Positions 50,666 through 59,900 of a DNA stretch of 64,000 nucleotides are shown in pieces. Origin of the DNA: Anaerolineae bacterium (lineage in GTDB: Bacteria; Chloroflexota; Anaerolineae; Aggregatilineales; UBA2796); contig JAHBVJ010000012.1 of NCBI GenBank assembly GCA_019637615.1, positions 124,001 to 188,000 of the forward strand, read 5' to 3'. How positions within the stretch are numbered: the first letter of the stretch is position 1; each line of letters opens with the position of its first letter. The position numbers and the translations under genes are program-made. Under the pieces are notes generated by a model. That model saw only the letters and a list, made by a program, of their open reading frames with translations, made no database searches and had not been told where the DNA came from.

Positions 50666-51391
50666 ATGACCTATCAGGGTGGATGTGATGCTGTTACCTT
50701 CGGGAATGGTCTAATCGGCGTATTGTATACGGCGGCGGGTGACTTGCCGTGTCCCACTGCCATCCTACTGCACGGAATCCCCGGCTCGGAAAAAAATGTC
50801 GATATTGCTTATCGCCTGCGCGATCTCGGCTGGCACGCCCTGATTGTCCATTTTGCGGGCACATGGGGCAGTGGGGGCAGCTACGACATCACACAGCAGC
50901 CCGCCGATGCCATCGCTGCGCTTGAGTTTTTGTTGACCGCCGATAACGCGTGGCAGGTCGATCCGCAGCGCATCGCCATCATCGGATCGAGTCTCGGCGC
51001 GCGGGCAGCGCTGGTCGCGGCGTATCGCGATCCGCGCGTAACCAAGGTCGTAACGCTAGGCGGCATCTCCGATTTTGATGAGGTGATGTTGAGCGATACC
51101 TTCTTTACCAACGCTTCGGCCTTCTTACATGGCGTGGATGGGAGAGCAATCAAGCGTCAGTGGGCAGCCTTGGGCGGCGCGGACAACCCGATTACGCTCA
51201 TTGGCAAGCTGACACAAGCAATCCTGATCGTCCAAGGCACCGACGATGACGTAATCCCGCTGTATAACGGCGAGGCATTGCACCAAGCCAGCCACAACGC
51301 CGACTTCGTACGCATCGAGGGTGCAGACCACATCTTCACGCGGCACCGTACCGCATTGGTAGAGGCCGTTACAGAGTGGCTGCTAAAGTAG
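50666..51391 (+). CDS. Alpha/beta hydrolase
   Basis: A 241-residue protein. The oxyanion region is AILLHGIPGSEKNVD, the nucleophile elbow GSSLGA (about 110-115), the acid in GTDDDVIPLYN and the His in GADHIF. All triad elements are present. AAAGGG precedes ATG 50666 by 6 bases; GTG 50663 is an alternative. It probably hydrolyses an ester, perhaps a glycolipid or xenobiotic; substrate unknown. Confidence 0.8.
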   Translation: MTYQGGCDAVTFGNGLIGVLYTAAGDLPCPTAILLHGIPGSEKNVDIAYRLRDLGWHALIVHFAGTWGSGGSYDITQQPADAIAALEFLLTADNAWQVDPQRIAIIGSSLGARAALVAAYRDPRVTKVVTLGGISDFDEVMLSDTFFTNASAFLHGVDGRAIKRQWAALGGADNPITLIGKLTQAILIVQGTDDDVIPLYNGEALHQASHNADFVRIEGADHIFTRHRTALVEAVTEWLLK

Positions 51392-51811
51392 TTCGCCCAA
51401 ATTGGCAACTGCCCGCCACAGAATAATTGAGAGCTTTGTAAATAAATCAACTGATCTTAATGCACGATCCGCCACATGTGGGCTGACGCACTGATATACC
51501 CCCATATATGGGGGTGACGTCTCCTCTAAGCATGAAATTTGTTGAGATTTCTGCAAAGTTGGGAGTTCCATACTACTTTCGGTTGACCGAATTAATGATC
51601 ACCGCTACAATTGCCCCTACTTCAATGACAACCAAATAATCTGCGTGTCGGGTAGGTTTCCACGCCTGACAGAAGGGTAGGTAACTGCCCGCGAAGATCT
51701 CCGATTCCTGCGCTGATGGAATCTGAATGTGTGTTCTTAATTCTATTTTTCGCATTACTGCTCTAGGGCTGTTGCTCTAGTGGGAATGCTTTGCCGTCGT
51801 AAAGGCTTATC
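51392..51811. other. Intergenic, 420 bases, upstream of dnaA
   Basis: Holds an 18-bp perfect palindrome (51498-51515) and the region where a dnaA promoter must lie. A short minus-strand frame (51573-51755, 60 residues) has a faint Shine-Dalgarno but no recognisable domain. No TTATCCACA-type DnaA boxes were found by eye. Confidence 0.5.
51498..51515. promoter_or_regulatory. 18-bp perfect palindrome upstream of dnaA
   Basis: ACCCCCATATATGGGGGT reads the same on both strands. It lies about 300 bases before dnaA and 106 after the hydrolase stop. Such a long GC-capped dyad suggests a repressor or nucleoid protein site. It is not preceded or followed by a T-tract. Confidence 0.6.
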
Positions 51812-53272
51812 ATGAACGCGAAAGACGCTTGGTCAGCCACATTAGGTCAGCTACAGGTTCAGCTAAACCGTTCGACCTATGACACATGGCTGCGCCATGC
51901 CGATTTGTTGGGCTACGAAGACGGGCGCTTCGTGGTGACGGTGCCCAATGCCTACGTCAAGGATTGGATCGAACGGCATATTCTGCCTGCCATGACCGAG
52001 ACACTTTCGCGCATTTTCCGCCGCCCGTCAGACATCCAACTGATCGTCTGGAATCCCGTCGAAGATGATGTCAGCACCGACGCGCCGTTGTTTGCGAAGA
52101 CGGACGACGTTCCCGATTTGGACGAACTTCCCTTAGACTCGTTCGATGCGCTCAACCCCGATTACCGTTTCGATAAATTCGTGGTAGGCGATGCTAACCG
52201 GTACGCCGCGCTACTCGGGCAAGCCATCATCGACTCGTCCATCGGTAAATACAGTCCGGTGCTGTTTTACGGCGGGATGGGCATGGGAAAGACGCACTTG
52301 CTGCAATCGATAGCCCGCGCCCTCGTGGAGAAACGTTACAAGGTGGTTTACCTCGCAGCGGAAGAATTCACGACCGAACTCGTCGCTGCTATTCGTGCCC
52401 ACGAAACGCTCAAATTCCGCGAACGGTTCCGCGCCGCCGACGCTGTGCTGATCGATGATCTGCAATTCATCGAAGGCAAAGACAGCACGCAGAATGAATT
52501 GGTCGCCATCTGGGATTCACTACGTAACCGTCAGCGCACCATGATCTTTGCGGCGGATCGTTTACCGCGTGATATGGTCAAAATCACGGCGGATGCGCGC
52601 AGTCGCTTTCAGGCTGGCCCTATTGCCGCCATCGATCCGCCGGACTGGAAACTACGCTGCGATGTGCTGGACGCCAAGAGTCAGCTACGCGGATTCGCAC
52701 TACCTGCCGAACTGCGCGATTTGCTGGCGGAGCGCATCACGGGCAATGTGCGTGATCTAGAAGGCGCAATCGACCAACTCCACACCTTCAGCCAGCTCAC
52801 GCGGCAACCGATCAACCTAGAAACGGCGCGGAAAGTGCTACCGGCGCTCGGTTCTGCCAGCAAAGAGCGCCCCGTGGTGACGTTGGAACGGGTCTTGCAA
52901 CTCACCGCATCCCATTTCCGGCTAACAGTGGATGACCTTGCCAGCCGCAAACGTACCAAGGATGTCGCATTGGCGCGGCAAATCGCGATGTATCTGGCGC
53001 GGGAAGAAACCGCCGCCTCTCTCGCGCAGATCGGCCTCTCGCTGGGTGGACGTGATCACACCACGATCCTGCATGGTTGTGCCAAGGTCATGAACAGCCT
53101 GTTGAGCGAACCAGCGCTGGCGCAAGATGTCCGCGCTATCCGCGATCTCCTGATGCGCGCTGAACCTGAAATCAAGCCCGTCTCGCGCCCCATTCCACAA
53201 CCAGAGTACAAATCTGAGTTTTCCGCATCAGCCGTCCTCGATGCGTTCGCCGCCAGCAGTCGCCGCCGATAA
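51812..53272 (+). CDS. dnaA: Chromosomal replication initiator DnaA
   Basis: A 486-residue protein. Domain I covers about 1-75 (STYDTWLRHADLLGYEDG). The AAA+ domain has Walker A GGMGMGKTH (154-162), Walker B VLIDDLQFIEG and the arginine region around SRFQAG. Domain IV ends with the GRDHTTILHG signature (about 412-421) that contacts DnaA boxes. A low-complexity C-terminal tail of about 40 residues is extra. AAAGG precedes the ATG. dnaN and other origin genes are not adjacent. Confidence 0.95.
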   Translation: MNAKDAWSATLGQLQVQLNRSTYDTWLRHADLLGYEDGRFVVTVPNAYVKDWIERHILPAMTETLSRIFRRPSDIQLIVWNPVEDDVSTDAPLFAKTDDVPDLDELPLDSFDALNPDYRFDKFVVGDANRYAALLGQAIIDSSIGKYSPVLFYGGMGMGKTHLLQSIARALVEKRYKVVYLAAEEFTTELVAAIRAHETLKFRERFRAADAVLIDDLQFIEGKDSTQNELVAIWDSLRNRQRTMIFAADRLPRDMVKITADARSRFQAGPIAAIDPPDWKLRCDVLDAKSQLRGFALPAELRDLLAERITGNVRDLEGAIDQLHTFSQLTRQPINLETARKVLPALGSASKERPVVTLERVLQLTASHFRLTVDDLASRKRTKDVALARQIAMYLAREETAASLAQIGLSLGGRDHTTILHGCAKVMNSLLSEPALAQDVRAIRDLLMRAEPEIKPVSRPIPQPEYKSEFSASAVLDAFAASSRRR

Positions 53273-53808
53273 GCTCCTAAGCGCGTATCGCCCGCCGTTG
53301 AAACGTCAAGAGGCGCTTGGGAGAGCAATGATCCCTGAAATGATCCATTGTTCTCCTCGTAACGGGATCATTGGCGATCTGGATTGCATGTTTTTCTCGG
53401 TGTTCTGCTAAGAGGTGCTGCGGGAGTTCCGCACGAGCGTGTTTTGACCTTACATTGGCTCGTATGTTATGAGATCGCAGACCCCTCCGTTTATGATCCC
53501 GTGCATGGGAACTTGGTGGAACTGGCGCAGGAGAGGTGGCAATCACTGATGTGGGCTGTCCTCGTATTTCCATTGGTCTGGGCAGAGCCGCCAAGCTCAC
53601 GCCGAGACTTAGAACGAGTAGCTTCCTTATTCTAGCAGAGATCGAACGGAAGTCAATAGGTCAATTGTTCGTGTCTTGTGAGGGAATGATAAAAAAGTTG
53701 TAAAGACGCTATTGAAGTATGGAACGTCCGCTGCCTCAGAAAATGTTGCTTAGTAGAATTTTTCCGAGTTAACGATCGACATTGCACGGCGCGACATAAC
53801 CGTAACGG
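53273..53808. other. Intergenic, 536 bases, downstream of dnaA, rich in inverted repeats
   Basis: GGGATCATTG (53364-53373) can pair either with CAATGATCCC (53326-53335) or, over ACGGGATCAT, with ATGATCCCGT (53493-53502). Smaller stems are TGCGG-gagtt-CCGCA and CGAGC...GCTCG. A relative of the dispersed repeat (inverted GACGTTTCAACG) lies at 53296-53307. Frames on both strands are open but neither resembles a known protein. It could be a structured RNA or part of the origin; neither is shown. Confidence 0.45.
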
Positions 53809-54762
53809 TTATATGCCGCCTTCTTTTAGCATCAGATCAAAGATTTGTTTGGCGTAGGCGCGCGCGCCTTTCGCGTTCGGATGACAGATCGAGGCTTTCT
53901 CGCACACGAGTGGCACCGTGCGCGGAATTCCGGCTTCCTCACAGGCGGCAGCGCGCTCCGCCGTTAGCGGATCCTCAGTCGAGAGATCGTCGCGAATCCC
54001 AAACAGCCAAGGATCGGCAGCTAAGGCAGCATGATGTACATCAATAGCAGGCGGTACGACAAAAACCCGCTTACTTTCTAGCTGAGTATTCACCTCATTT
54101 GCCGACTGCTCGAAGGCCGTCAGTGAAGACGCCGCGAACGTCTCGCAGTTGCCGACCACGCGATGTTTCAGCGGCGCTTCCAGATGATCAACCACCTTAT
54201 CGATCAGAAATCCGTCGGGGACGAGTTCGAATGCTCTGAGCAGGGTATGGATCAGCTTTTCCTGACTCTCCTCCGTCAAAATCTGGTAATAGCCGAGGAT
54301 GAATATGCGTGCATTTTTGAAGGTGACGGTCAGGCGGTGCAGCAGCATGACCATGTGCTGATGACAGTAAATCTCAACGAGGTCTTCGATCTGCTTGCCT
54401 CTTACGAGCGGGTTCAAAATCGAGATCAGGCTCACATCGTTGACGCCCGCATCCAACAAGATCAGGTCTACTTCATCGCGATTGAAGCCGTGCTGATCGA
54501 TCTCATCGATCTGTTGGAGAATAGTCGGGTAGAAAGTTGGCACTTCGCCATGCAGACGCGGCTCGTGATGCTCATCGATGCTGCCATCGAGTTTGTACCC
54601 CGTCGTTGACCCCGAATGCGCCAGAAACGTCACATTGATAGTGCGATCCACAACCCGATCTTGAAGCAGCTTGCACAAGACGGTGTGAATTTTCTCGGTA
54701 TCCGGCAACCCCTGACCCCACATAATCGAGGTGCCAAGGACGACGAGGTTGAGGTTAGGCAT
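53809..54762 (-). CDS. SGNH/GDSL hydrolase family protein
   Basis: A 317-residue protein. Block I is VVLGTSIMWGQGL (nucleophile Ser), block II HSGSTTG, block III LDAGVNDVS and block V CHPNAKGARAY (catalytic Asp-x-x-His region, here with HPN). The order and spacing fit SGNH esterases. There is no signal peptide, so it is probably cytoplasmic. Substrate unknown. Confidence 0.75.
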   Translation of the reverse strand: MPNLNLVVLGTSIMWGQGLPDTEKIHTVLCKLLQDRVVDRTINVTFLAHSGSTTGYKLDGSIDEHHEPRLHGEVPTFYPTILQQIDEIDQHGFNRDEVDLILLDAGVNDVSLISILNPLVRGKQIEDLVEIYCHQHMVMLLHRLTVTFKNARIFILGYYQILTEESQEKLIHTLLRAFELVPDGFLIDKVVDHLEAPLKHRVVGNCETFAASSLTAFEQSANEVNTQLESKRVFVVPPAIDVHHAALAADPWLFGIRDDLSTEDPLTAERAAACEEAGIPRTVPLVCEKASICHPNAKGARAYAKQIFDLMLKEGGI

Positions 54763-54802
54763 GATGGCTATCCTTATGTGAAGGGCATGGCGCGACCGGC
54801 AA

Positions 54803-55564
54803 CTAGACTTTGCCCGCCAATACTTCCGCGATATGCACCACGCGTTTAGGAGACTGCTGACGCTGCAAACCGCCGTTCATTTGCGTCAGACAGCTTGCGT
54901 CACAAGTAACGATCATATCCGCTTCCGCCGCGTTGATATTTTGCACTTTATCGTTGAGCATCGCGCCGCTGATGTCTGGCATCTTGATGGCGAACAGTCC
55001 ACCGAACCCGCAGCACTGATCCGCGCCCGTCAGCTCGACAAATTCCAGATTCTTGACGTTCCGCAGCAGCGTGCGCGGCTGATCTTTCAGGCCAGACATG
55101 CGCAGCCCGTGACAGGCGTCATGCATCGAGACGCGGGTAGGGTTGGGCAAGGTTGTCCCGATGTCCGTCACGCCTAAGCCATCGACCAAGAATTCGGTCA
55201 GCTCCCACGTGATCCCGACGATGCGCTCCATCTCGGCCTTCCACACTGGATCGTCCTCGAATAACTGCGGGTAGAAATGCCGCACCATCGACGTGCAAGA
55301 GCCTGACGGCGAGACGATCACTTCGGCATCTTTGAAGGCCTTGAGGAACTGCGTGGCGACAGCTTTGGCTTCCGCACGGTAGCCCGCGTTGAAGCCCATT
55401 TGCCCGCAGCAGGTCTGCCCCATCGGGAAATCGACTTGTAGGCCGAGTTTTTCCAGAATATCTACCGTTGCCATGCCCGTTTGCGGGTAGATCATATCAA
55501 CGATGCAGGTGACGAAGAGTGATACACGTTTGCCTTTGGGAGAGGGGCGGGGATGAAGTTCCAT
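54803..55564 (-). CDS. CCG-domain iron-sulfur protein (LutA/GlcF-like)
   Basis: A 253-residue protein with two CCG modules: TCIVDM...TCCGQMGFNAG...SGSC and HDACH...QCCGFGG...CDASC. This matches LutA of lactate utilisation and the C-terminal half of glycolate oxidase subunit F. LutB and LutC are not adjacent. An FAD oxidase of a suitable kind exists at 17528-18967, about 36 kb away. All cysteines are conserved and none is replaced by UGA. Confidence 0.85.
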   Translation of the reverse strand: MELHPRPSPKGKRVSLFVTCIVDMIYPQTGMATVDILEKLGLQVDFPMGQTCCGQMGFNAGYRAEAKAVATQFLKAFKDAEVIVSPSGSCTSMVRHFYPQLFEDDPVWKAEMERIVGITWELTEFLVDGLGVTDIGTTLPNPTRVSMHDACHGLRMSGLKDQPRTLLRNVKNLEFVELTGADQCCGFGGLFAIKMPDISGAMLNDKVQNINAAEADMIVTCDASCLTQMNGGLQRQQSPKRVVHIAEVLAGKV

Positions 55565-55660
55565 GACGTAAATCGATTCTATAATTTGTAACGATCACCG
55601 TTGATTGTAGCGAATTTGACGCATTTTTCCGAGTGGTAGCCGCGCCAAGTCTTCAGCAAA

Positions 55661-55686
55661 TAAAAAGCGCTGATCGTTTGATCAGC
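55661..55686 (-). terminator. Intrinsic terminator A past the rpoC 3' copy
   Basis: On the minus strand, GCTGATC-aaac-GATCAGC is followed by GCTTTTTATTT. It lies 34 bases beyond the stop codon of the left (outer) copy of the rpoC end, where a native rpoC terminator would be expected. Confidence 0.75.
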
Positions 55687-55719
55687 CCTTGATTTTATTC
55701 GTCGGCAGCAGAGAGCCGC

Positions 55720-55773
55720 TTAGTCTACGTTGAGATCGCCAGCTTCACCGATTTCCGGCACATCCGAGATGGC
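55720..55773 (-). repeat. Second copy of the rpoC 3' end (54 bp)
   Basis: Identical to 56858-56911 except one base (55762, A instead of G). The change is synonymous (Asp GAT/GAC). It includes the TAA stop. It encodes the last 17 residues of RpoC (ISDVPEIGEAGDLNVD preceded by A) in frame, without the rest of the gene. With the copy at 56858 it flanks an insert of 1084 bp. Confidence 0.9.
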
Positions 55774-55786
55774 GTGTTTGGAATTC

Positions 55787-56725
55787 TTACGGCGTAGGTG
55801 AAATAACAGACTGACTAGTAGGTACAAGCGTTGAGGACGATGTCGCTGGTATTCCGCTTGGTATTGGTGTCGATTGAGCGTCAATTATCCCTGCAACAAC
55901 ATCATTTTTTACGATAGTCGTTGTATTAGTGTTTTCATCATACACCATGATACCATCGGTCAGTTCAATCAGTACTTTGAGCTTTGTTGACTGAACCCCA
56001 GTTACCTGAAAAGGCCACACGCCCGCCTGATTTTTATCTTTGAAAATCAAATAGATTTCCGCAGGTTTGCCTCCGCCAAGAGCATGATCGATGCCATCGT
56101 AATATCGTTGTCCGTATATAAACCCAAACAACACGAAGAATGCCACCATTATAAGCCACGCAGATTTCCATAGTATTTTCGAACTTTGAAGCAGTACTTT
56201 TGCGATTCGCAGAAATATAATACCAAAATCTAAAGTAAGGGATTCATACAAATTGATTCGTAATCCCGTTCCTTCTTTTAAAGCCTTTTCAATATTCTCT
56301 TTTATATTATAGATATATATATCAATTGAAATTATAAATCGATTAAATAAAGTAAATAAAACTCCTAATACAATCCCAACTATAACTCCCAACCCTATAT
56401 TGTTGCAGATAAATATAGCTAATGTAACCAGCATACTGAGACCTGCCGATAAATATTGCGTCGCACTAACATTATGTGTGGCTAGTGTAGAGTATTTTGC
56501 CAAATAACTATGTATAGTAAAGAACCCTGTAATAGTCAGAAAAGCAGTTAGTCCAGCCAAATTCACTAAATGCTTTAGTAAAAACGGCATGGCTTTATAT
56601 AATGAGTCATTGAGAATTCGTTCACCAGTTGTGCCAAATTGCTCCACAGATTTCACGATCGGTTCAATCCGCTCAACGAGCGAGTCGCGGTGAGTTTGTG
56701 TCGGTGGAGGTGGTTGATTATCCAT
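55787..56725 (-). CDS. AT-rich membrane protein inserted at the rpoC end
   Basis: A 312-residue protein. Four or more hydrophobic segments lie at about 50-70 (LAGLTAFLTITGFFTIHSYL), 92-140 (two spans), and 190-215 (SAWLIMVAFFVLFGFIYGQR). The C-terminal third is soluble, with a Ser/Thr/Pro-rich end (VPTSQSVISPTP). The start at 56725 is preferred over 56791 because the extra N-terminus is odd. The base composition is much richer in A and T than all neighbours, a sign of transfer. It lies between two copies of the rpoC 3' end. No family recognised. Confidence 0.65.
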   Translation of the reverse strand: MDNQPPPPTQTHRDSLVERIEPIVKSVEQFGTTGERILNDSLYKAMPFLLKHLVNLAGLTAFLTITGFFTIHSYLAKYSTLATHNVSATQYLSAGLSMLVTLAIFICNNIGLGVIVGIVLGVLFTLFNRFIISIDIYIYNIKENIEKALKEGTGLRINLYESLTLDFGIIFLRIAKVLLQSSKILWKSAWLIMVAFFVLFGFIYGQRYYDGIDHALGGGKPAEIYLIFKDKNQAGVWPFQVTGVQSTKLKVLIELTDGIMVYDENTNTTTIVKNDVVAGIIDAQSTPIPSGIPATSSSTLVPTSQSVISPTP

Positions 56726-56796
56726 GAGAATTATCTCTTCTGTATATAATTGATTAAAGATTGTAATTATGAGAATAATAAGTCGCAGCATATAAA

Positions 56797-56828
56797 ATAA
56801 AAAAGGGACGAGTTATCCACCCGTCCCT
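56797..56828 (-). terminator. Intrinsic terminator B after rpoC
   Basis: On the minus strand, AGGGACG, an 11-base loop and CGTCCCT (56828-56804) are followed by TTTTTATTTTAT. It lies 30 bases after the current rpoC stop and lies inside the insert, so it cuts rpoC off from the inserted gene. Confidence 0.85.
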
Positions 56829-56857
56829 TGACTATAGACATTTCTAACGTTTAGTCG

Positions 56858-56911
56858 TTAGTCTACGTTGAGATCGCCAGCTTCACCGATTTCCGGCACG
56901 TCCGAGATGGC
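56858..56911 (-). repeat. rpoC 3' end copy attached to the gene
   Basis: The 54 bp at the true end of rpoC. It is the partner of 55720-55773, with a single synonymous difference. Direct repeats of this kind at both ends of a foreign segment are typical of integration at the 3' end of a gene, where the incoming DNA restores the coding end. Confidence 0.9.
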
Positions 56912-59900
56912 ATCGAGATCGACCTCGGCATCGTGATCGAGCGCGCCTTGCGCTTCGAGCGATGTGGTCGGTGCGATCAGTTCGCGGTCGCGGTAAGTGT
57001 GGAAGCCCGTCCCGGCGGGGATCAGCTTACCGATGATGACGTTCTCCTTGAGGCCGTACAGACGGTCTTCCTTGCCCTCGATGGCAGCACCCGCCAGCAC
57101 CTTGATGGTGTGTTGGAAGCTGGACGCCGAGAGGAAGCTATCCGTGTTGAGCGCGGCCTTGGTGATGCCGAGCAGGACTGGCACGCCCGCTGCGGGTTCC
57201 TTGCCTTCCGCGATGAGCAGATCGTTCATGTGGATCAGCATCAGGCGGTCGATCAATTCACCGGGCAGCAGTTCACTGTCACCGCTACGCGTCACTTGCA
57301 CACGGGCGAGCATCTTGCGGATGATCACTTCGAAGTGCTTGTCCGCGATGTTCACGCCCTGATTACGGTACACGTCCTGCACTTCCGACAGCAAGTAGTT
57401 GGCGCAAGCCATCTCGCCGTTGATGCGCAGAATGCGGTGCGGATTCTTCGCGCCTTCCGTGAGCTGATCACCAGCCTTGACCTGCGCGCCATCAAAGGCC
57501 GCCGGAGTCAAGCGAGAAGTCGAAGGCAGCGGATACTCACGCTCCTCACGACGCTCGTAACGGATGTACAGCGTGTGCCCTTCGATATGCACCGTGCCGG
57601 TCGTCTTGGCAACCAGAGTCGCCACGATTTCGTCTTCGTTGCCGATCTGGTGCGCGAGCACCTGCCCCTCGTTGATCTCCTGCTCGTCTTCGACTTGCAG
57701 TTCCCATTCGATGGGGATGTTGTGCTCTTCGCTGAACACTTCGCTCTTGATGACCTTCGCCACGCGGATGCCATCTTGCTTGACGAGCCGCAAGACACCA
57801 TCGATATCGGTCATGACGGCTTCACCCTTCGGCTTCTTGCGCGCTTCGAAGAGTTCTTCGACGCGGGGGAGACCGCTGGTGATGTCGCCGGAGGCTTGCG
57901 CCGTACCACCCGTGTGGAACGTACGCAGCGTCAACTGCGTGCCCGGTTCACCGATGGACTGAGCGGCGACGATACCTACCGCCGAACCGATGCCGACCAT
58001 CTCACCACGACCCATGTCGCGACCATAGCAGTACGCGCAAATGCCGTGGATCAACGCACAGCTCATCGGGCTGCGGACGTAGACATCTTCGAGGCCAGCC
58101 GCGACCAACGCATCCGCTGTTTCTTCCTCGATCATGCCGTTGCGGTCAACGATCATCTCGCCCGTCTGCGGATGATAGTGCGCCTTGGCTGCACAACGCC
58201 CGACCATGCGCTCTTGCATGGACTGTCCGGCGATGTTGTCGGACTTCTTGATCCAGATGCCTTCTTCCGTGCCGCAGTCGGTACGGTTCACGATACAGTC
58301 TTGGGCAACGTCCACCAGACGACGGGTCAGATAACCTGCGTCGGCGGTACGGAGCGCCGTGTCAGCCAGACCTTTACGAGCACCGTGCGTGGAGATGAAG
58401 TACTCCAGCGCCGTCAAGCCCATGCGGAAGTGGCTGCGGATGGGCAGTTCGATGATGCGCCCTGACGGGTCGGTCATCAGACCGCGCATACCGGACAACT
58501 GCGTGATCGGGCCGAAACCGCCCTTCGTCGAGCCGGAAATCGCCATGATGGCGACGGGGCCGAACGGATCAAGCGTATCCTTGATGATGTCGCCCAGATC
58601 TTCACGCGCGTCTTTCCACGTATCGACGGTGCGCTGATAACGCTCTTCTTCCGTCAACAGACCGCGCCGATAGTCACGCTCGGCACGCTCAATCTCGCCA
58701 TTGGCGTTGTTGAGAATGTCCTCACGCTCAGGCGGGACGGTCAGGTCGGAGACGGCAATCGTCGTGCCTGAGATGGTCGCGTAATGGAAGCCGATATTCT
58801 TGATGGCATCCACCACGTCGGTCGTCAGGTCAGAGCCGAGCCGTGTATACGACTTGGCGACCAAGTTCTGCAACTGCTTCTTGCCCATCGTGTCTTGCAC
58901 GAAGCGCAGTTCGTCGGGCAGGATGCGGTTGAAAATGGCGCGACCAACCGTGCAGATTTCCGGCTTGGGCTGCGGATCGCTCGCGTCGTTGTAGTTGCCC
59001 AGCAGAATCGGCGTGTGTAGACCAACCAGACCGAGGCCGTAGAGATACTCCACCTCGTCCATATCGATCACATGCCGACGCTCGGATACATTCGCGAGTT
59101 CGAGCTGAGTCGCAAAGTCCTTATTCTTGGCGGCAAGCTTGTTGAAATCGACCGCGTTGAACAACGCCGCATCGACCTCACCCGCGATGACCGCGTTGAG
59201 CAGGTTGACTTCAGCCGAGGTGCCTTTGCCCTTGGTGCCGGGTGGCGGATCGCTCTTGACGTAGACCTTGATCTCGTTGCCGACATCAAGTTCGTGTTTG
59301 TTGACCCAAAACTGACCAGACGAATTACGCACGATACCGAGCTTGACGCCAACACCCTTGACATCTTCGAGGCGGCGGAAATCTTCGGCACGGCTCTTGA
59401 GCGTGATGAGTTCAGCCGTCGGATCCATGGTCAGGTAGTAGCAGCCAAGCACCATGTCCTTGGCAGGGCCAACGATAGGCTGACCGTCCGCAGGCTTCAA
59501 CAGGTTCTTGGTCGCCAACATCAACGAGCGGGCTTCCTCGACTGCCTTGTTAGACAGCGGTACGTGAACGGCCATCTGGTCGCCGTCGAAGTCCGCGTTA
59601 AAGGCCGCGCACACCAAGGGGTGAATCTGGATGGCCTTGCCTTCCACGAGGATCGGCTCGAAGGCTTGAATACCCAAGCGGTGCAGCGTAGGCGCACGGT
59701 TGAGCAGCACTGGACGTTCCTTGATGACTTCTTCCAGCACTTCCCAGACTTCGGGCTTTTCGCGCTCGATGATGCGCTTGGCACCCTTGATGTTGCTGAT
59801 GTAGTTGTACTGCACCAACTTGCTGATCACGAAGGGACGGTAGAGTTCCAGCGCCATCGTCTTGGGCAGGCCGCACTGATGCAGCTTGAGCTTGGGACCA

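Noticed and set aside
53384..53635. 83-residue plus-strand frame after dnaA
   Set aside because: Unclear start, no domain, and the region contains competing stems. Left as non-coding.
54803..55564. Selenoprotein version of the CCG iron-sulfur protein, given the tRNA-Sec
   Set aside because: All expected positions are cysteine codons; no in-frame UGA is present.
56933..58465. Long plus-strand frames inside rpoC
   Set aside because: Antisense shadows of the highly conserved rpoC coding sequence.
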